48,513 nt of DNA from Bacteroidales bacterium (GTDB lineage Bacteria; Bacteroidota; Bacteroidia; Bacteroidales; Paludibacteraceae): the NCBI GenBank assembly GCA_022784645.1, contig JALFZG010000083.1, positions 1-48,513 of the forward strand, in the 5' to 3' direction. Below, piece by piece: positions 23,667 to 33,427 of this stretch. Position numbers and translations under genes: made by a program. Below the pieces are notes generated by a model, which saw only the letters and a list, made by a program, of their open reading frames with translations, was not told the DNA's origin and made no database searches. Every line of letters starts with the position of its first letter. Within the stretch, counting starts at the first letter, position 1.

Positions 23667-25901
23667 ATGAAACGACTTCTGTATTTGGCATTGGCCTTGT
23701 TGCCGGTCATGGCGCAAGCCGATTTGTTGGACGATATTACGGCCGGGAAATTCAAGCCCGAACGTTTGGAGGAATCCACTCCGATGGCGGATGGCGAACA
23801 TTATGCGATGCTGAAAGATGGCATGGTGTTGGCATACTCTTACAAGACGGGGGCAGTAACCGACACCCTCTTCGATATCGCGCGCACCAAGACCAAGCAG
23901 TTAGAGTCAATAGATGGCTTCATCCTCTCTCCTGTGGATCGCTTTGTGTTGGTGTACAACAACTGTCATCAGCAATTTCGCCGTTCGTTTACTGCCGATT
24001 ATTATCTCTACGACCGTAAGCGAGGCGAATTGAAGGCCTTGTCAGATACGATGCCCGTTCGCGACCCGCTATTCTCTCCCAATGGCGAGTATATCGCTTT
24101 CTGCCGCGATAACAACCTTTATATCCACAAGGTGGTGTATGGTACGGAGGTGGCCGTAACACGCGATGGCGAGCCCGATAAGATATTCAATGGTGCGGCC
24201 GATTGGCTGTATGAAGAGGAGTTTGGTACAACGGCTATGTATGCCTTCTCGCCCGACTCCAAGCAGTTGGCTTTTGTGCGCCTAAATGAGACCGAAGTGC
24301 CGCTATTCCGTTGGATTGATTACTTGGATGAAGAAGGCAAGGGCTTGCGTTATCCCGAAGTGAAGCAGCTTCGTTATCCGAAAGCGGGTGATAAGAATGC
24401 GGTGGCAAGTGCATGCGTGTACGATACCTATTACAAGTCTGTTAAGACCATTCAACTGCCCGAACAACCCGATTCGTATATCCCTCGAATTGGCTGGACG
24501 AACCCCACTAAAGATAACCCACAAGGCGAGATGATCATCTTGCGTATGAACCGAAATCAAAATAAGATGGAGGTGTTTTACGCCAATCCCAAATCCACGC
24601 TCTCGCATCGTTTTTATGCCGAAGAAAGCAAGCAGTATTTCGTCAATTATGAGTTGTTTGACGAATGGCAATGGCTGTCGGATAATTCCGTGTTGGTAGT
24701 GAGCGAAGAAGATGGGTATCGCCATGTATATAAGTATTCCGCTTCGGGCGGCAAGCAGCAGTTGCTCACGAAGGGGACATTCGATGTGACCGCCCTTTAT
24801 GGCTATGATGAGGCTACTGGAATGCTCTATTATCAGGCAGCTGACAAAAATCCCATGACGCGCTATATCTATCAGCTCAACGTGAAGAAGGGCACGGTGA
24901 AAGCGCTATCGAAAGGGGAGGGCATGCATCAGGCTACATTCTCAAAAAAGTTGACGTATTTCGTGGATTATTTCCAATCGGTGGAGAATCCCGGACAATA
25001 TACATTGTACACGCGCGAGGGAAAATTGGTGCGCGAATTGAAGAATAATAATGCGGTATTGGAGCGTGCGAAAACAGCCGGATTACCCGTAAAGCAATTC
25101 TTCTCATTCGTTACGCCCCGAGGTGATACGCTCAACGGCTGGATGCTTCGTCCGGCTGATTTCTCGGAAGCCAAGCGTTATCCCGTATTGATGATGCAGT
25201 ATAGTGGTCCTACCTCGCAGCAGGTGTTCAACCGCTGGCGCATCGATTGGGAGGAGTATCTGGCAGCCAAAGAGGGAGTGGTATGTGTTTGTGTGGATGG
25301 TAGAGGTACAGACGCACGCGGCCGAGCATTCCGCAATGCTACCTACTCTCAACTCGGCATTCACGAAGCAGAAGATCAAGTGGCGGCCGCTCTCTGGCTT
25401 GGTCAGCAAGCGTGGGTGGATGCTTCCAGAATAGCTATCTGGGGCTGGAGCTATGGCGGATTTGAGACCCTGATGAGCATGTCTATTTGCTCGATGGAGC
25501 CCAAGCTGACAGGCAAAATGAGTTTTAATAACAATGCCGGCAGCAGCCCCTTCCGATGCGGTATTGCCGTTGCCCCCGTTACGGATTGGCGACTCTATGA
25601 CTCGGGTTATACCGAGCGCTTCATGCAGCGTCCGGAATGGAACGAAGAAGGGTATGATGCTTCGGCATTGCCCCAATTGGCGAAACATTTGCAGGGTAGG
25701 GTGCTGATTGTGCATGGGTTGGCGGACGACAACGTGCATGTGCAGAACGCATTCCTTTATATGGAGGCGCTCGTGCGCGAGGGAAAGCAGTTTGAAATGC
25801 AGATTTATCCCGATGACAACCATTTCCTGCGCAAACGTTCGAACTACAACCACCTCTATCATCGTATGCTCGATTTCTTGCGTGCGCAACTCTTGAACTA
25901 A
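23667..25901 (+). CDS. Dipeptidyl peptidase IV-like serine peptidase (S9B)
   Basis: 744 residues with a Sec signal peptide (1-18), so periplasmic or outer-membrane associated. N-terminal beta-propeller including the double-Glu segment DWLYEEEFG that binds the substrate amino terminus, then an alpha/beta-hydrolase domain. Catalytic triad: Ser595 in GWSYGGF, Asp687/688 in ADDNVH and His719 in DDNHF. Enzymes of this kind release X-Pro dipeptides from oligopeptides and are important for growth on protein in Bacteroidales. An insertion of about 15-20 residues (around EPKLTGKMSFNNNAG) after the nucleophile helix is not seen in the usual family sequence. Confidence 0.93.
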   Translation: MKRLLYLALALLPVMAQADLLDDITAGKFKPERLEESTPMADGEHYAMLKDGMVLAYSYKTGAVTDTLFDIARTKTKQLESIDGFILSPVDRFVLVYNNCHQQFRRSFTADYYLYDRKRGELKALSDTMPVRDPLFSPNGEYIAFCRDNNLYIHKVVYGTEVAVTRDGEPDKIFNGAADWLYEEEFGTTAMYAFSPDSKQLAFVRLNETEVPLFRWIDYLDEEGKGLRYPEVKQLRYPKAGDKNAVASACVYDTYYKSVKTIQLPEQPDSYIPRIGWTNPTKDNPQGEMIILRMNRNQNKMEVFYANPKSTLSHRFYAEESKQYFVNYELFDEWQWLSDNSVLVVSEEDGYRHVYKYSASGGKQQLLTKGTFDVTALYGYDEATGMLYYQAADKNPMTRYIYQLNVKKGTVKALSKGEGMHQATFSKKLTYFVDYFQSVENPGQYTLYTREGKLVRELKNNNAVLERAKTAGLPVKQFFSFVTPRGDTLNGWMLRPADFSEAKRYPVLMMQYSGPTSQQVFNRWRIDWEEYLAAKEGVVCVCVDGRGTDARGRAFRNATYSQLGIHEAEDQVAAALWLGQQAWVDASRIAIWGWSYGGFETLMSMSICSMEPKLTGKMSFNNNAGSSPFRCGIAVAPVTDWRLYDSGYTERFMQRPEWNEEGYDASALPQLAKHLQGRVLIVHGLADDNVHVQNAFLYMEALVREGKQFEMQIYPDDNHFLRKRSNYNHLYHRMLDFLRAQLLN

Positions 25902-25929
25902 TTCCAAAATCCAAATAATCTTCAATTTT

Positions 25930-27183
25930 ATGAAAAACGAAAACAACAAAAGTGTCGTTATCGCTATTATCGCGATGATGTTCCTCTTCGCCATGATCTC
26001 GTTTGTTACGAACATGGCAGCACCCTTTGGCACCATCTGGAAATTCCAGTACAGTTGGGCAGGTATGATGGGCAACATGATGAATTTTGCTGCCTATTTG
26101 TTTATGGGTATCCCGGCTGGTATCATGATTTCCAAGATGGGCTACAAGAAAACCGTTTTGGTTGGTCTTGCACTTGGTTTTATTGGTGTTTGTGTTCAAT
26201 TCCTCTCTTCCAGAACCGGTGCAGAAACGGCTATCTTCGGTGGTTTGATGAACTTGAACTATTTCATTTATCTGCTTGGTGCCTTCATCTGCGGTTTTGC
26301 TGTATGTGTATTGAATACGGTAGTGAACCCGATGCTTAACCTGCTTGGTGGTGGTGGTAATCGCGGTAATCAGTATGTGCAGATTGGCGGTTCGCTCAAT
26401 TCGCTTGCCGGTACTCTTACACCGATGCTCGCAGGTATGCTGATTGGCGAGGTTACCAAGCAGACGTCTATGACTGACGTAGCTCCGCTCCTGTATATCG
26501 CTATGGGTGTGTTTGCTGCTTCTATCGTGATTATCGGTTTCACTCCGCTGGTAGAGCCCGAGCAGGAAGGTGGCGATACGATGGCGCTTATCAAAGGTGC
26601 TCTTGGATATAAGCACTTGATTTTCGGTGTGATTGCCATTTTCTTCTACGTTGGTGTAGAGGTTGGTATCCCCGGTGAGATGATTTTCTATCTGAACTCG
26701 CTCAATATACCGAATGCAACGGCTATTGCCGGTTCGATTGCAGCTATCTATTGGTTACTTATGCTTGTAGGCCGTTTTACCAGCTCGTTTATTTCCGGTA
26801 AGGTATCTACCCGCACACAGTTGACCGTTGTTTCTATTGTGGCGTTGGTATTGCTCGTTTTGGCCATCTTTATTCCTGAAAGCATAACGATGAACTTCTA
26901 TGCAGAGGTGCCGGTTAAGTGCCTCTTCCTCGTGCTTTGCGGTTTGTGCACGTCTGTAATGTGGGGTAATATCTTCAACCTGGCTACCGAGGGTTTGGGC
27001 AAATATACGGCTGCGGCTTCGGGTATCTTCATGACGATGGTTGTAGGTGGTGGCGTGATGCCGCTTATTCAGGAAGCTATCGCCAATAGTGCAGGATACA
27101 TGGTTTCGTATTGGCTCGTAGTAGCTATGGTGGCTTATATCCTTTGGTTTGCTCTTCTTGGCTCAAAAATCAACAAAAAATAA
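25930..27183 (+). CDS. FHS-family sugar/H+ MFS transporter (glucose/galactose type)
   Basis: 417 residues, about 12 membrane helices. The pattern in helices 1-2 (SFVTNMAAPFG, NFAAYLFMGIPAGIMISKMGYKK) and NTVVNPMLNLLGG matches the fucose/galactose/glucose FHS group of Bacteroidetes (GluP/FucP-like). The ROK kinase immediately downstream suggests that it imports glucose or a similar hexose for phosphorylation. Confidence 0.88.
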   Translation: MKNENNKSVVIAIIAMMFLFAMISFVTNMAAPFGTIWKFQYSWAGMMGNMMNFAAYLFMGIPAGIMISKMGYKKTVLVGLALGFIGVCVQFLSSRTGAETAIFGGLMNLNYFIYLLGAFICGFAVCVLNTVVNPMLNLLGGGGNRGNQYVQIGGSLNSLAGTLTPMLAGMLIGEVTKQTSMTDVAPLLYIAMGVFAASIVIIGFTPLVEPEQEGGDTMALIKGALGYKHLIFGVIAIFFYVGVEVGIPGEMIFYLNSLNIPNATAIAGSIAAIYWLLMLVGRFTSSFISGKVSTRTQLTVVSIVALVLLVLAIFIPESITMNFYAEVPVKCLFLVLCGLCTSVMWGNIFNLATEGLGKYTAAASGIFMTMVVGGGVMPLIQEAIANSAGYMVSYWLVVAMVAYILWFALLGSKINKK

Positions 27184-27210
27184 ACTATTCATCCTCAAAA
27201 TTTTCTCATC

Positions 27211-28194
27211 ATGGAAAAACCTTATGTTTTGGGTATCGACATGGGCGGTACGGGTACAAAGTTTGGTATCGTAGATGCACGCGGCAACGTGCTTAAATCC
27301 GCTTCCATTCCTACTCCCGATTATCCCGACATCAATGATTATTGCGATGTGCTTTGCGCAGAAATGAAGAAACTTGCTGACGAATTTGGCGGCTTGGATC
27401 AAGTGCGTGGTGTAGGTGCAGGAACGCCGAATGGCAATTATTACACCGGCTGCATCGAGTATGCCCCCAACCTCCCCTGGAAGGGGCTTGTACCGTTTGC
27501 TAATTTAATCAGCGAGCGAATGGGCATTCCTTGCCGTATTACCAACGATGCCAATGCAGCAGCTATGGGCGAGATGACTTATGGTGCTGCTCGCGGTATG
27601 CGTAACTTCATCGAGATCACGCTCGGTACGGGTGTAGGTTCAGGTATCGTAATCGATGGAAAGGTCGTTTATGGTCATGATGGTTTCGCTGGCGAACTTG
27701 GTCATACCAAGATTGTGCACGGTCCGGAAGGACGTCAATGTGGTTGCGGTCAGAAGGGTTGCATCGAGGCTTATGCTTCGGCAACGGGTGTGGCTCGTTC
27801 GGCTAAGGAGATTGTATCCAATTCTTCTAAAGAGACGCTCCTCCGCAATTTGGATATCGACCATATCACTTCGTATGACGTTTTCAAAGCAGCTGAAGCT
27901 GGTGATGAAGTAGCTAAGGAGATCTTCGAATTTACCGGCCGTCTGCTCGGTCAGAAATTGGCGGATTTCGTAGCCTTCTCTGCTCCTGAAGCCATCATCC
28001 TCTTTGGTGGTCTCACCAAGTCAGGCCATTGGATTATGGACCCGATTGTAGAAGCAATGAATGCGAATGTTCTCCCCATTTGGAAGAACAAAGTGAAAGT
28101 GCTTGTATCTACGCTCAAGGATTCGGATGCTGCTATTCTTGGCGCAAGTTCACTGGCTTGGGACGTAGAAGCTCAAGCTCCTATGCGCTCATAA
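27211..28194 (+). CDS. ROK-family glucokinase
   Basis: 327 residues. Phosphate loop GIDMGGTGTKFG (8-19), catalytic Asp113 in TNDANAA, second ATP motif GTGVGSGIV, sugar-binding Glu162 and His165 in GELGH, and the ROK zinc site Cys177/Cys179/Cys184 in CGCGQKGC. All key residues are intact. It would phosphorylate glucose, possibly also mannose or N-acetyl sugars, to the 6-phosphate. Paired with the transporter 27 nt upstream. Confidence 0.94.
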   Translation: MEKPYVLGIDMGGTGTKFGIVDARGNVLKSASIPTPDYPDINDYCDVLCAEMKKLADEFGGLDQVRGVGAGTPNGNYYTGCIEYAPNLPWKGLVPFANLISERMGIPCRITNDANAAAMGEMTYGAARGMRNFIEITLGTGVGSGIVIDGKVVYGHDGFAGELGHTKIVHGPEGRQCGCGQKGCIEAYASATGVARSAKEIVSNSSKETLLRNLDIDHITSYDVFKAAEAGDEVAKEIFEFTGRLLGQKLADFVAFSAPEAIILFGGLTKSGHWIMDPIVEAMNANVLPIWKNKVKVLVSTLKDSDAAILGASSLAWDVEAQAPMRS

Positions 28195-28204
28195 TCAGGC
28201 GAAG

Positions 28205-28846
28205 ATGTTATTTCGCCCCTTATATCAATTTCCTGCTCGTGTGCAACGTTGGTATCGTCATGTATTGTGGCGATGCAACGTTGCCCAACGGGCTGTTTAT
28301 CTGACGTTTGATGATGGTCCTATCCCTGAGATGACGCCAAAAATCTTAGCCATTCTGCGCGAAAAGCAGGTGAAAGCTACGTTTTTTTGCGTGGGCGATA
28401 ATGCACGGAAATATCCCGAGTTGCTCCGCATGATATTGGCAGATGGACATAGGGTGGGCAACCATACGTTTCATCATTTGCCCGGTTTGAAAACCTCCTT
28501 GTCAGCCTATCTGAGAGATGTTTCAGATTGTGATGCGCTCTTGAGACAGGCCGGTGCTCAAATGGACAAGCCGCTTTTTAGACCGCCTTATGGCCGCATG
28601 AAGTCTTCTCAGAAGAGGGAACTGCTCAATGCCGGCTATACCATCGTCCTTTGGGACGTACTTACGCACGACTATAACAAGGCTTACGCTCCAGAGAAGA
28701 TGCTGGAGGTAATCCAACGATATACACGAAACGGCTCTATCGTGGTTTTCCACGACAGCCTTAAATCTTCAGAACGTATGCTCGAAGTGCTGCCGAAAGC
28801 GATTGATTTCTGGCGGCAGGAGGGCTATGAATTACGAATATTATAA
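28205..28846 (+). CDS. Polysaccharide deacetylase (NodB domain)
   Basis: 213 residues. CE4 motifs: TFDDGP (34-39), HTFHH (87-91, metal histidines), RPPYG (126-130) and a late WDVLTHD plus VVFHDS with the last catalytic histidine. The metal-binding triad Asp37-His87-His91 is intact. There is no clear signal peptide; the N-terminus (RVQRWYRHVLWR) is basic, so cellular location is uncertain. Likely acts on N-acetyl groups of peptidoglycan or another polysaccharide. It lies 10 nt after the ROK gene and 5 nt before the DUF2851 gene. Confidence 0.92.
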   Translation: MLFRPLYQFPARVQRWYRHVLWRCNVAQRAVYLTFDDGPIPEMTPKILAILREKQVKATFFCVGDNARKYPELLRMILADGHRVGNHTFHHLPGLKTSLSAYLRDVSDCDALLRQAGAQMDKPLFRPPYGRMKSSQKRELLNAGYTIVLWDVLTHDYNKAYAPEKMLEVIQRYTRNGSIVVFHDSLKSSERMLEVLPKAIDFWRQEGYELRIL

Positions 28847-28851
28847 GCCTT

Positions 28852-30141
28852 ATGCCCGAATTTCTGCTTCATACGATTTGGCTCAATGGCCTCTTCCGAG
28901 ATTTTCCGCAAACGACAACGGATGGACGGAAGTTGGAAGTAATCGATCCCGGCAATCATAATATGGATGCCGGCCCGGATTTCTCTGCTGCTCAGATTCG
29001 TATGGATGGTGTTGTATTGGTTGGAAATGTAGAGATTCACGTGAAGAGTTCGGATTGGGTGAAGCATGGGCATCACCAAGATGCAGCTTATGATACGGTC
29101 ATTCTCCATGTTGTAAAAGAAGCAGATAAAGAGATCTTCAACAGCCGAGGCGAGAAGATTGCGCAATGCGAATTGAAATATCCTGAGGATCCGCAATTTT
29201 TGGATGCGCTATTAGCCAACCGCAAATGGCTATGTGCTCGCGAATGGGAGCAGGAGGATGCGCGAATCGATAATTGGAAGCACACCTTGCTTCAAGACCG
29301 CATGATGCGCAAATGTGCGGCAATAGATCAGTTGATGCTCCTTACGCATAATGCGTGGAATGAGGCTTTCTACGTGACGCTCGCGCATAATTTTGGTTTT
29401 CATACCAATAGTCTGCCATTCGAATTGATGGCTAAGCAGACACCCCTCAACTATCTGATGAAGCACAGGAGTTCGGTATTTCAACTCGAAGCTATCCTCT
29501 TCGGACAAAGCGGTTTACTCACGGCTGAAACGGCAACAGACGACTATTCGTTGCGCCTTTGGAAAGAGTATTGTTTTCTTCAAAAGAAGTTCAATCTTGT
29601 ACCAATCAATGGTTCTATGTGGAAGATGGGAAGGATGCGTCCGCAGAATTTCCCGCATCTTAGAATAGCGCAGTTCGCCAAACTCATTCACCAATCCGAG
29701 CTTTTGCTTTCAGAGATTATCCAAACGGATGATTTAAAGAAGCTTAGAGCGTGTTTCTCTGTCGTTCCTTCTGACTATTGGCAAACGCATTATCGCTTTG
29801 GTGCAGAAGTGCCTCCTGCTGCCGAAACGGCAGCCCCAAAGGGTACGATAGGAAAGTCGGCTGTAGATGTGTTGATCATCAATACGGCTGTACCTTATAA
29901 ATATGCGTGGGGGCGCGCGCACGGGGATAAGACGCTTCGTGAGAATGCTTTCCGGCTGCTCGATACCATACCAGCTGAGAAAAATCATATCATCAGCCAA
30001 TGGCGAACGCTTGGCGTTCGTATTCGTTCGGCGGCTGATTCGCAGGCGTTTATCCACCTCTATCAAGAATATTGCATTCGGCAGCGTTGCTTGAATTGCG
30101 ATGTAGGCTATCAAATCTTTACGCCTTCAGAACAAAAATGA
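28852..30141 (+). CDS. DUF2851 family protein
   Basis: 429 residues, no signal peptide. I recognise the DUF2851 family by its N-terminal half (LLHTIWLNGLFRDF, VIDPGNHNMDAGPDFSAAQI, GNVEIHVKSSDWVKHGHHQD). The D-x-x-P-D-F and E-I-H-x-x-S-x-D elements resemble a PD-(D/E)XK-type nuclease core (acidic residue, then E-x-H/K), but no activity is known to me. Its stop overlaps the next start codon (ATGA), so the two are translationally coupled. Confidence 0.85.
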   Translation: MPEFLLHTIWLNGLFRDFPQTTTDGRKLEVIDPGNHNMDAGPDFSAAQIRMDGVVLVGNVEIHVKSSDWVKHGHHQDAAYDTVILHVVKEADKEIFNSRGEKIAQCELKYPEDPQFLDALLANRKWLCAREWEQEDARIDNWKHTLLQDRMMRKCAAIDQLMLLTHNAWNEAFYVTLAHNFGFHTNSLPFELMAKQTPLNYLMKHRSSVFQLEAILFGQSGLLTAETATDDYSLRLWKEYCFLQKKFNLVPINGSMWKMGRMRPQNFPHLRIAQFAKLIHQSELLLSEIIQTDDLKKLRACFSVVPSDYWQTHYRFGAEVPPAAETAAPKGTIGKSAVDVLIINTAVPYKYAWGRAHGDKTLRENAFRLLDTIPAEKNHIISQWRTLGVRIRSAADSQAFIHLYQEYCIRQRCLNCDVGYQIFTPSEQK

Positions 30142-32198
30142 GTTTTAGAAAATATTACATATATCTATGGTTGGTGCTGGCCGCTCTATGCTTGAGGGCT
30201 TGCGCCAATAAGGGTATTGGTCCTCAAGGTGGGCCTAAAGATACCACACCTCCGGAAATTCTGAACGTTACCCCCGCCAATGGAAGCGTCAACTTCAGCG
30301 GTAATACGATTGTTATTCAATGCAACGAATATCTGCAAATGAAGGATGCTGCCAATCAGGTGCTTATGTCGCCTCCGCAAAGGCGTGCACCTATCGTGAA
30401 GGCGCTCGGTAAGAAAGTGGTGGTGACGTTTGAGGAGCCGCTCCGAGATTCTACTACCTATCTGATTGATTTTGGCAAATCCATTTGCGACCTCAATGAA
30501 GGTAATCCGATAGAGTCGTATGCGTATGCTTTCAGTACCGGTTCAGAGATCGATACGCTCCAGATGAGTGGTGTGTTGGTCCATGCGGAAAACCTGAATC
30601 CGATGTCAGATGTGCTGATTGGATTACACGATGATTTGCGGGATTCGGCTTTCTTGAATAAGGTGTTTGTAAGCATAGCGCGTACGGATGAGAAAGGCCA
30701 TTTTACGCTCCGCAACCTGCATGCCGGTAAGTATCATATTTATGCACTCAACGATATCTCCAAAGATTATGTTTATCAGCCGGGCGAAGGATTGGCGTTT
30801 TCTGATTCGCTCTTTATCCCGATAGCCATCGATACGTTTGTAGTGGATGTGCCGGAGCAGAAGACGGATAGTTTGCCTCTCGATAGTCTGCCTCTCGATA
30901 GTCTGCCTCAAGACTCAGCAGCTGCTCGTTTGCCTGCTGATTCGCTTTCTGCGAAAACCGATTCGCTTTCTGCTCAAACAGATGCAACCGAAAAGCAGCT
31001 TCTTGCTGATTCGAGTTATTCGTCAGTAGATTCTTCTGCAATAATGCTGCCAGCTGATTCCCTTCTTCCGGATTCGCTACAGGCAGATACGGTGGTTCAA
31101 CTGAAGAAGATTACGCGTTATGAGCCTTCGAATATCCTGCTCAAGTATTTTGAAGAAAACAAGCGAAAGATGTATTTCGTAAGATGCTTGCGTGAAGAAC
31201 CGCATTTTTTCCGCTTGCTCTTTGCTTCTCCCCAAGACTCGGTGCCTCGTTTTGGCGGTATGCCCCCATCGTATATACAAATGTCAAAAGGGATGGATAC
31301 GATTACTATTTGGCTGCAAGACTCTGCGTATATCAAGCAGGATACCATCGAGTTTGCCATGACGTATCAGCTTACTGACAGTGTATATAATATCCGCTGG
31401 CAGACGGATACGATAGCTGCCATTTATCGTGCGCCCAAACTTACTCCCCAGCAAGAAGCTGCTCGTAAGCGAGAGAAAGCCAAAGCCCCCAAGCCGGTGC
31501 TGGAAATCAAAAACAATGCATCGTCTTCATTTGATATCTATCAGCAACTCAAGTTGACGTTTGCATGGCCGCTTGACCAATGGAAGCCTGACAGTTTACG
31601 CTTGTGGCATGTGCATCCACTTGCGGAAGGAAACGATCCGAATGCTGAACGGCAGAGAGATTCGGTAGATTTTGAGTTTGTCAAACTCGATTCTTGTGGT
31701 TCGCAATTTGCCATCAAAGCCGCATGGGAAGCCGGACAACAATACGAATTAGAGATTGATTCGGCAGCCTTTACGAGCATTTATGGCGTTTCTTCGGATA
31801 AGCAAGTGCTGAAGCTTGGCATCAAAACGCTTGAAGACTATGCCACCCTCATCATGAAGATTGAGCCGTTCAATCCGAAGATGATGATTCAAGTCTTGTC
31901 AGAGAAAGACGAACCTGTTCGCACGCTTCGTGCCAGCGAAGAAGGGGCACGATTTGAGTATCTGAATCCCGAATCGTATTACATAAGGATATATGAAGAC
32001 GTGAATGGGGATTCGGTTTGGACAACGGGCGATTGGCTGAAGCATCGGCAGCCCGAACCGGTATATTATTTTGACCGCAAACTTACGCTTAAAGCCAATT
32101 GGGATTTTGAAGAAACGTTTAATTACCTGGAGAAAGCCGTTCTCGAGCAAAAGCCGCAAGAGTTGCGTAAGGATGCAGGCGGAAAGAAGAATAAGTAA
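30138..32198 (+). CDS. Lipoprotein with N-terminal Ig-like (Big_5) domain
   Basis: 686 residues from MSFRKYYIYL at 30138 (the open frame reaches back to 30072 but lies inside the previous gene). Lipobox LRAC with Cys22. Residues ~35-135 form a Big_5-type Ig-like domain (DTTPPEILNVTPANGSVNFS, YLIDFGKSICDLNEGN, YAYAFSTG), followed by a carboxypeptidase-regulatory-like beta domain. A low-complexity linker of repeated D-S-L-P/A-D-S-L units covers about 245-315. The C-terminal ~350 residues are beta-rich with no match I recognise. This is a conserved Bacteroidetes envelope protein of unknown role. Confidence 0.82.
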   Translation: MSFRKYYIYLWLVLAALCLRACANKGIGPQGGPKDTTPPEILNVTPANGSVNFSGNTIVIQCNEYLQMKDAANQVLMSPPQRRAPIVKALGKKVVVTFEEPLRDSTTYLIDFGKSICDLNEGNPIESYAYAFSTGSEIDTLQMSGVLVHAENLNPMSDVLIGLHDDLRDSAFLNKVFVSIARTDEKGHFTLRNLHAGKYHIYALNDISKDYVYQPGEGLAFSDSLFIPIAIDTFVVDVPEQKTDSLPLDSLPLDSLPQDSAAARLPADSLSAKTDSLSAQTDATEKQLLADSSYSSVDSSAIMLPADSLLPDSLQADTVVQLKKITRYEPSNILLKYFEENKRKMYFVRCLREEPHFFRLLFASPQDSVPRFGGMPPSYIQMSKGMDTITIWLQDSAYIKQDTIEFAMTYQLTDSVYNIRWQTDTIAAIYRAPKLTPQQEAARKREKAKAPKPVLEIKNNASSSFDIYQQLKLTFAWPLDQWKPDSLRLWHVHPLAEGNDPNAERQRDSVDFEFVKLDSCGSQFAIKAAWEAGQQYELEIDSAAFTSIYGVSSDKQVLKLGIKTLEDYATLIMKIEPFNPKMMIQVLSEKDEPVRTLRASEEGARFEYLNPESYYIRIYEDVNGDSVWTTGDWLKHRQPEPVYYFDRKLTLKANWDFEETFNYLEKAVLEQKPQELRKDAGGKKNK
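30867..30911. repeat. Three-copy 15-bp coding repeat
   Basis: gatagtttgcctctc, gatagtctgcctctc, gatagtctgcctcaa: three in-frame units encoding DSLPL, DSLPL, DSLPQ in the linker of the Ig-like lipoprotein. More diverged D-S-L units follow to about 31085. Confidence 0.85.
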
Positions 32199-32241
32199 GT
32201 CAATAAGAAATAATTATTTGTAAATCATTTAAGAAATAACA

Positions 32242-32946
32242 ATGGAAAAACTTAAGAAAGCTCTATATCAAGAGTTTGTAGCTGGTCATACATGGTTTGA
32301 CTATGTATTTTTGCTTACCGGTATTGTATTGCAGATTGTGGTATTTATCTTGTTCCCCAAGGAGCCGATCAATGTAGTAAGCGGTATTGCTGGTATATTG
32401 TGTGTGGTATTGGGAGCACAGGGTAAGATTTCGAATTTCGTATTCGGACTTATTCAAGTATCCACCTATATTTACCTCTCCATCTCTGCCAAACTGTATG
32501 GCCAGGTAGGTATCAATCTCTTTTATTTGGCTACTACCCTTTATGGTATATATGCTTGGAAAAAGCAGTATAAAGTAGATCAGGAGTCAGAAGCGGCCTC
32601 TATCAATACGCGCAAACTGACGATTCCCGCACTCCTTGGCATGATTGCTACGGTTATTTTAGCATGCTTTGCGCTCGGTTGGGGACTTCAAACCTGGTCA
32701 GATGATTCGCAACCCTATCTCGATGCATTTACTACCGTACCCGCTATTGCAGCTCAGATTTTGATGGTGATGCGCTATCGCGATCAGTGGTATCTATGGT
32801 TGGCTATCGATGTGTTTGGTACTGCAATGTGGATTGCTCAAGGCAATTATTGTATGGCTGCTATGTATGCTTTCTGGTGCGCCAACTGCATTTACGGATT
32901 GTATAACTGGACGCGCCAAATCAAAGACAATACACCTGAGAAATAA
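32242..32946 (+). CDS. pnuC: PnuC-family vitamin transporter
   Basis: 234 residues with seven to eight hydrophobic segments and the PnuC core (SGIAGILCVVLGAQGKISNF, YGIYAWKK, WYLWLAIDVFGTAMWIAQG). PnuC proteins are facilitators that take up nicotinamide riboside and trap it by later phosphorylation; relatives transport riboflavin or thiamine. No salvage kinase or riboswitch is adjacent, so the vitamin cannot be fixed from context. Last gene of the run that starts at yidC. Confidence 0.9.
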   Translation: MEKLKKALYQEFVAGHTWFDYVFLLTGIVLQIVVFILFPKEPINVVSGIAGILCVVLGAQGKISNFVFGLIQVSTYIYLSISAKLYGQVGINLFYLATTLYGIYAWKKQYKVDQESEAASINTRKLTIPALLGMIATVILACFALGWGLQTWSDDSQPYLDAFTTVPAIAAQILMVMRYRDQWYLWLAIDVFGTAMWIAQGNYCMAAMYAFWCANCIYGLYNWTRQIKDNTPEK

Positions 32947-33085
32947 TCAGGTGCTGGCCCTATGAAATCATAAGGAACTGCAATTGAGCAAGATACACTA
33001 ATTCAGTTAATTACACATTTCTATACATAAAAATTGCGGCATTTTTGTATTTTTTGCATAAAAAAGCAGAAAAAGTACGTTTTTT

Positions 33086-33117
33086 CTTGCGTAATCCAAA
33101 AAAAAATACTAACTTTG
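33086..33117 (+). promoter_or_regulatory. Promoter of the HU / small basic protein operon
   Basis: CTTG (33086-33089), 20 nt, TAACTTTG (33110-33117). One mismatch in the -33 element. The start codon of the HU gene lies 29 bp after the -7 box. Confidence 0.75.
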
Positions 33118-33145
33118 CAGCCGTTTTCTAATTAATCAATAAATT

Positions 33146-33418
33146 ATGACTAAAGCAGAATTGGTAAGTGCAGTAGCTCTTAAAACGGGCTTTGCTAAGA
33201 GTGATATTTCTGTAATTGTGGAAGCTACAATATCGTCTATCCAAGAAACCGTAGTGGGAGGTGAAGATGTATTCCTTCGCGGTTTTGGTTCGTTTGTTAC
33301 TAAAACGCGTAAGCAGAAAGTTGCTCGCAATATCCTCAAAGAGCAGTCAATTATCGTACCGGAGCATAAGGTGCCCGCGTTTAAGCCGTCTAAAGACTTT
33401 ATTCAAAAACTTAAATAA
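33146..33418 (+). CDS. HU/IHF-family DNA-binding protein
   Basis: 90 residues, the standard length. Features include the N-terminal dimerisation helices (MTKAELVSAVALKTGFAKSD), the conserved LRGFGSF turn (44-50) and a basic beta-arm with the intercalating proline region (KTRKQKVARN to VPEHKVPAFKPSKDF). It bends and compacts DNA. In many Bacteroidetes an HU gene precedes the RNase E/G gene, as here. Confidence 0.95.
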   Translation: MTKAELVSAVALKTGFAKSDISVIVEATISSIQETVVGGEDVFLRGFGSFVTKTRKQKVARNILKEQSIIVPEHKVPAFKPSKDFIQKLK

Positions 33419-33427
33419 TTTTATATT

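Noticed and set aside
21758..23779. 673-codon frame antisense to yidC
   Set aside because: It mirrors the strongly biased codon use of yidC; composition is His/Arg-rich without any domain, typical of a shadow frame.
33032..33049. Further sigma-54-like site upstream of HU (AATTGCGGCATTTTTGTA)
   Set aside because: Only the TTTTTGTA half agrees; the -24 GG is displaced, and a good housekeeping promoter lies closer to the gene.
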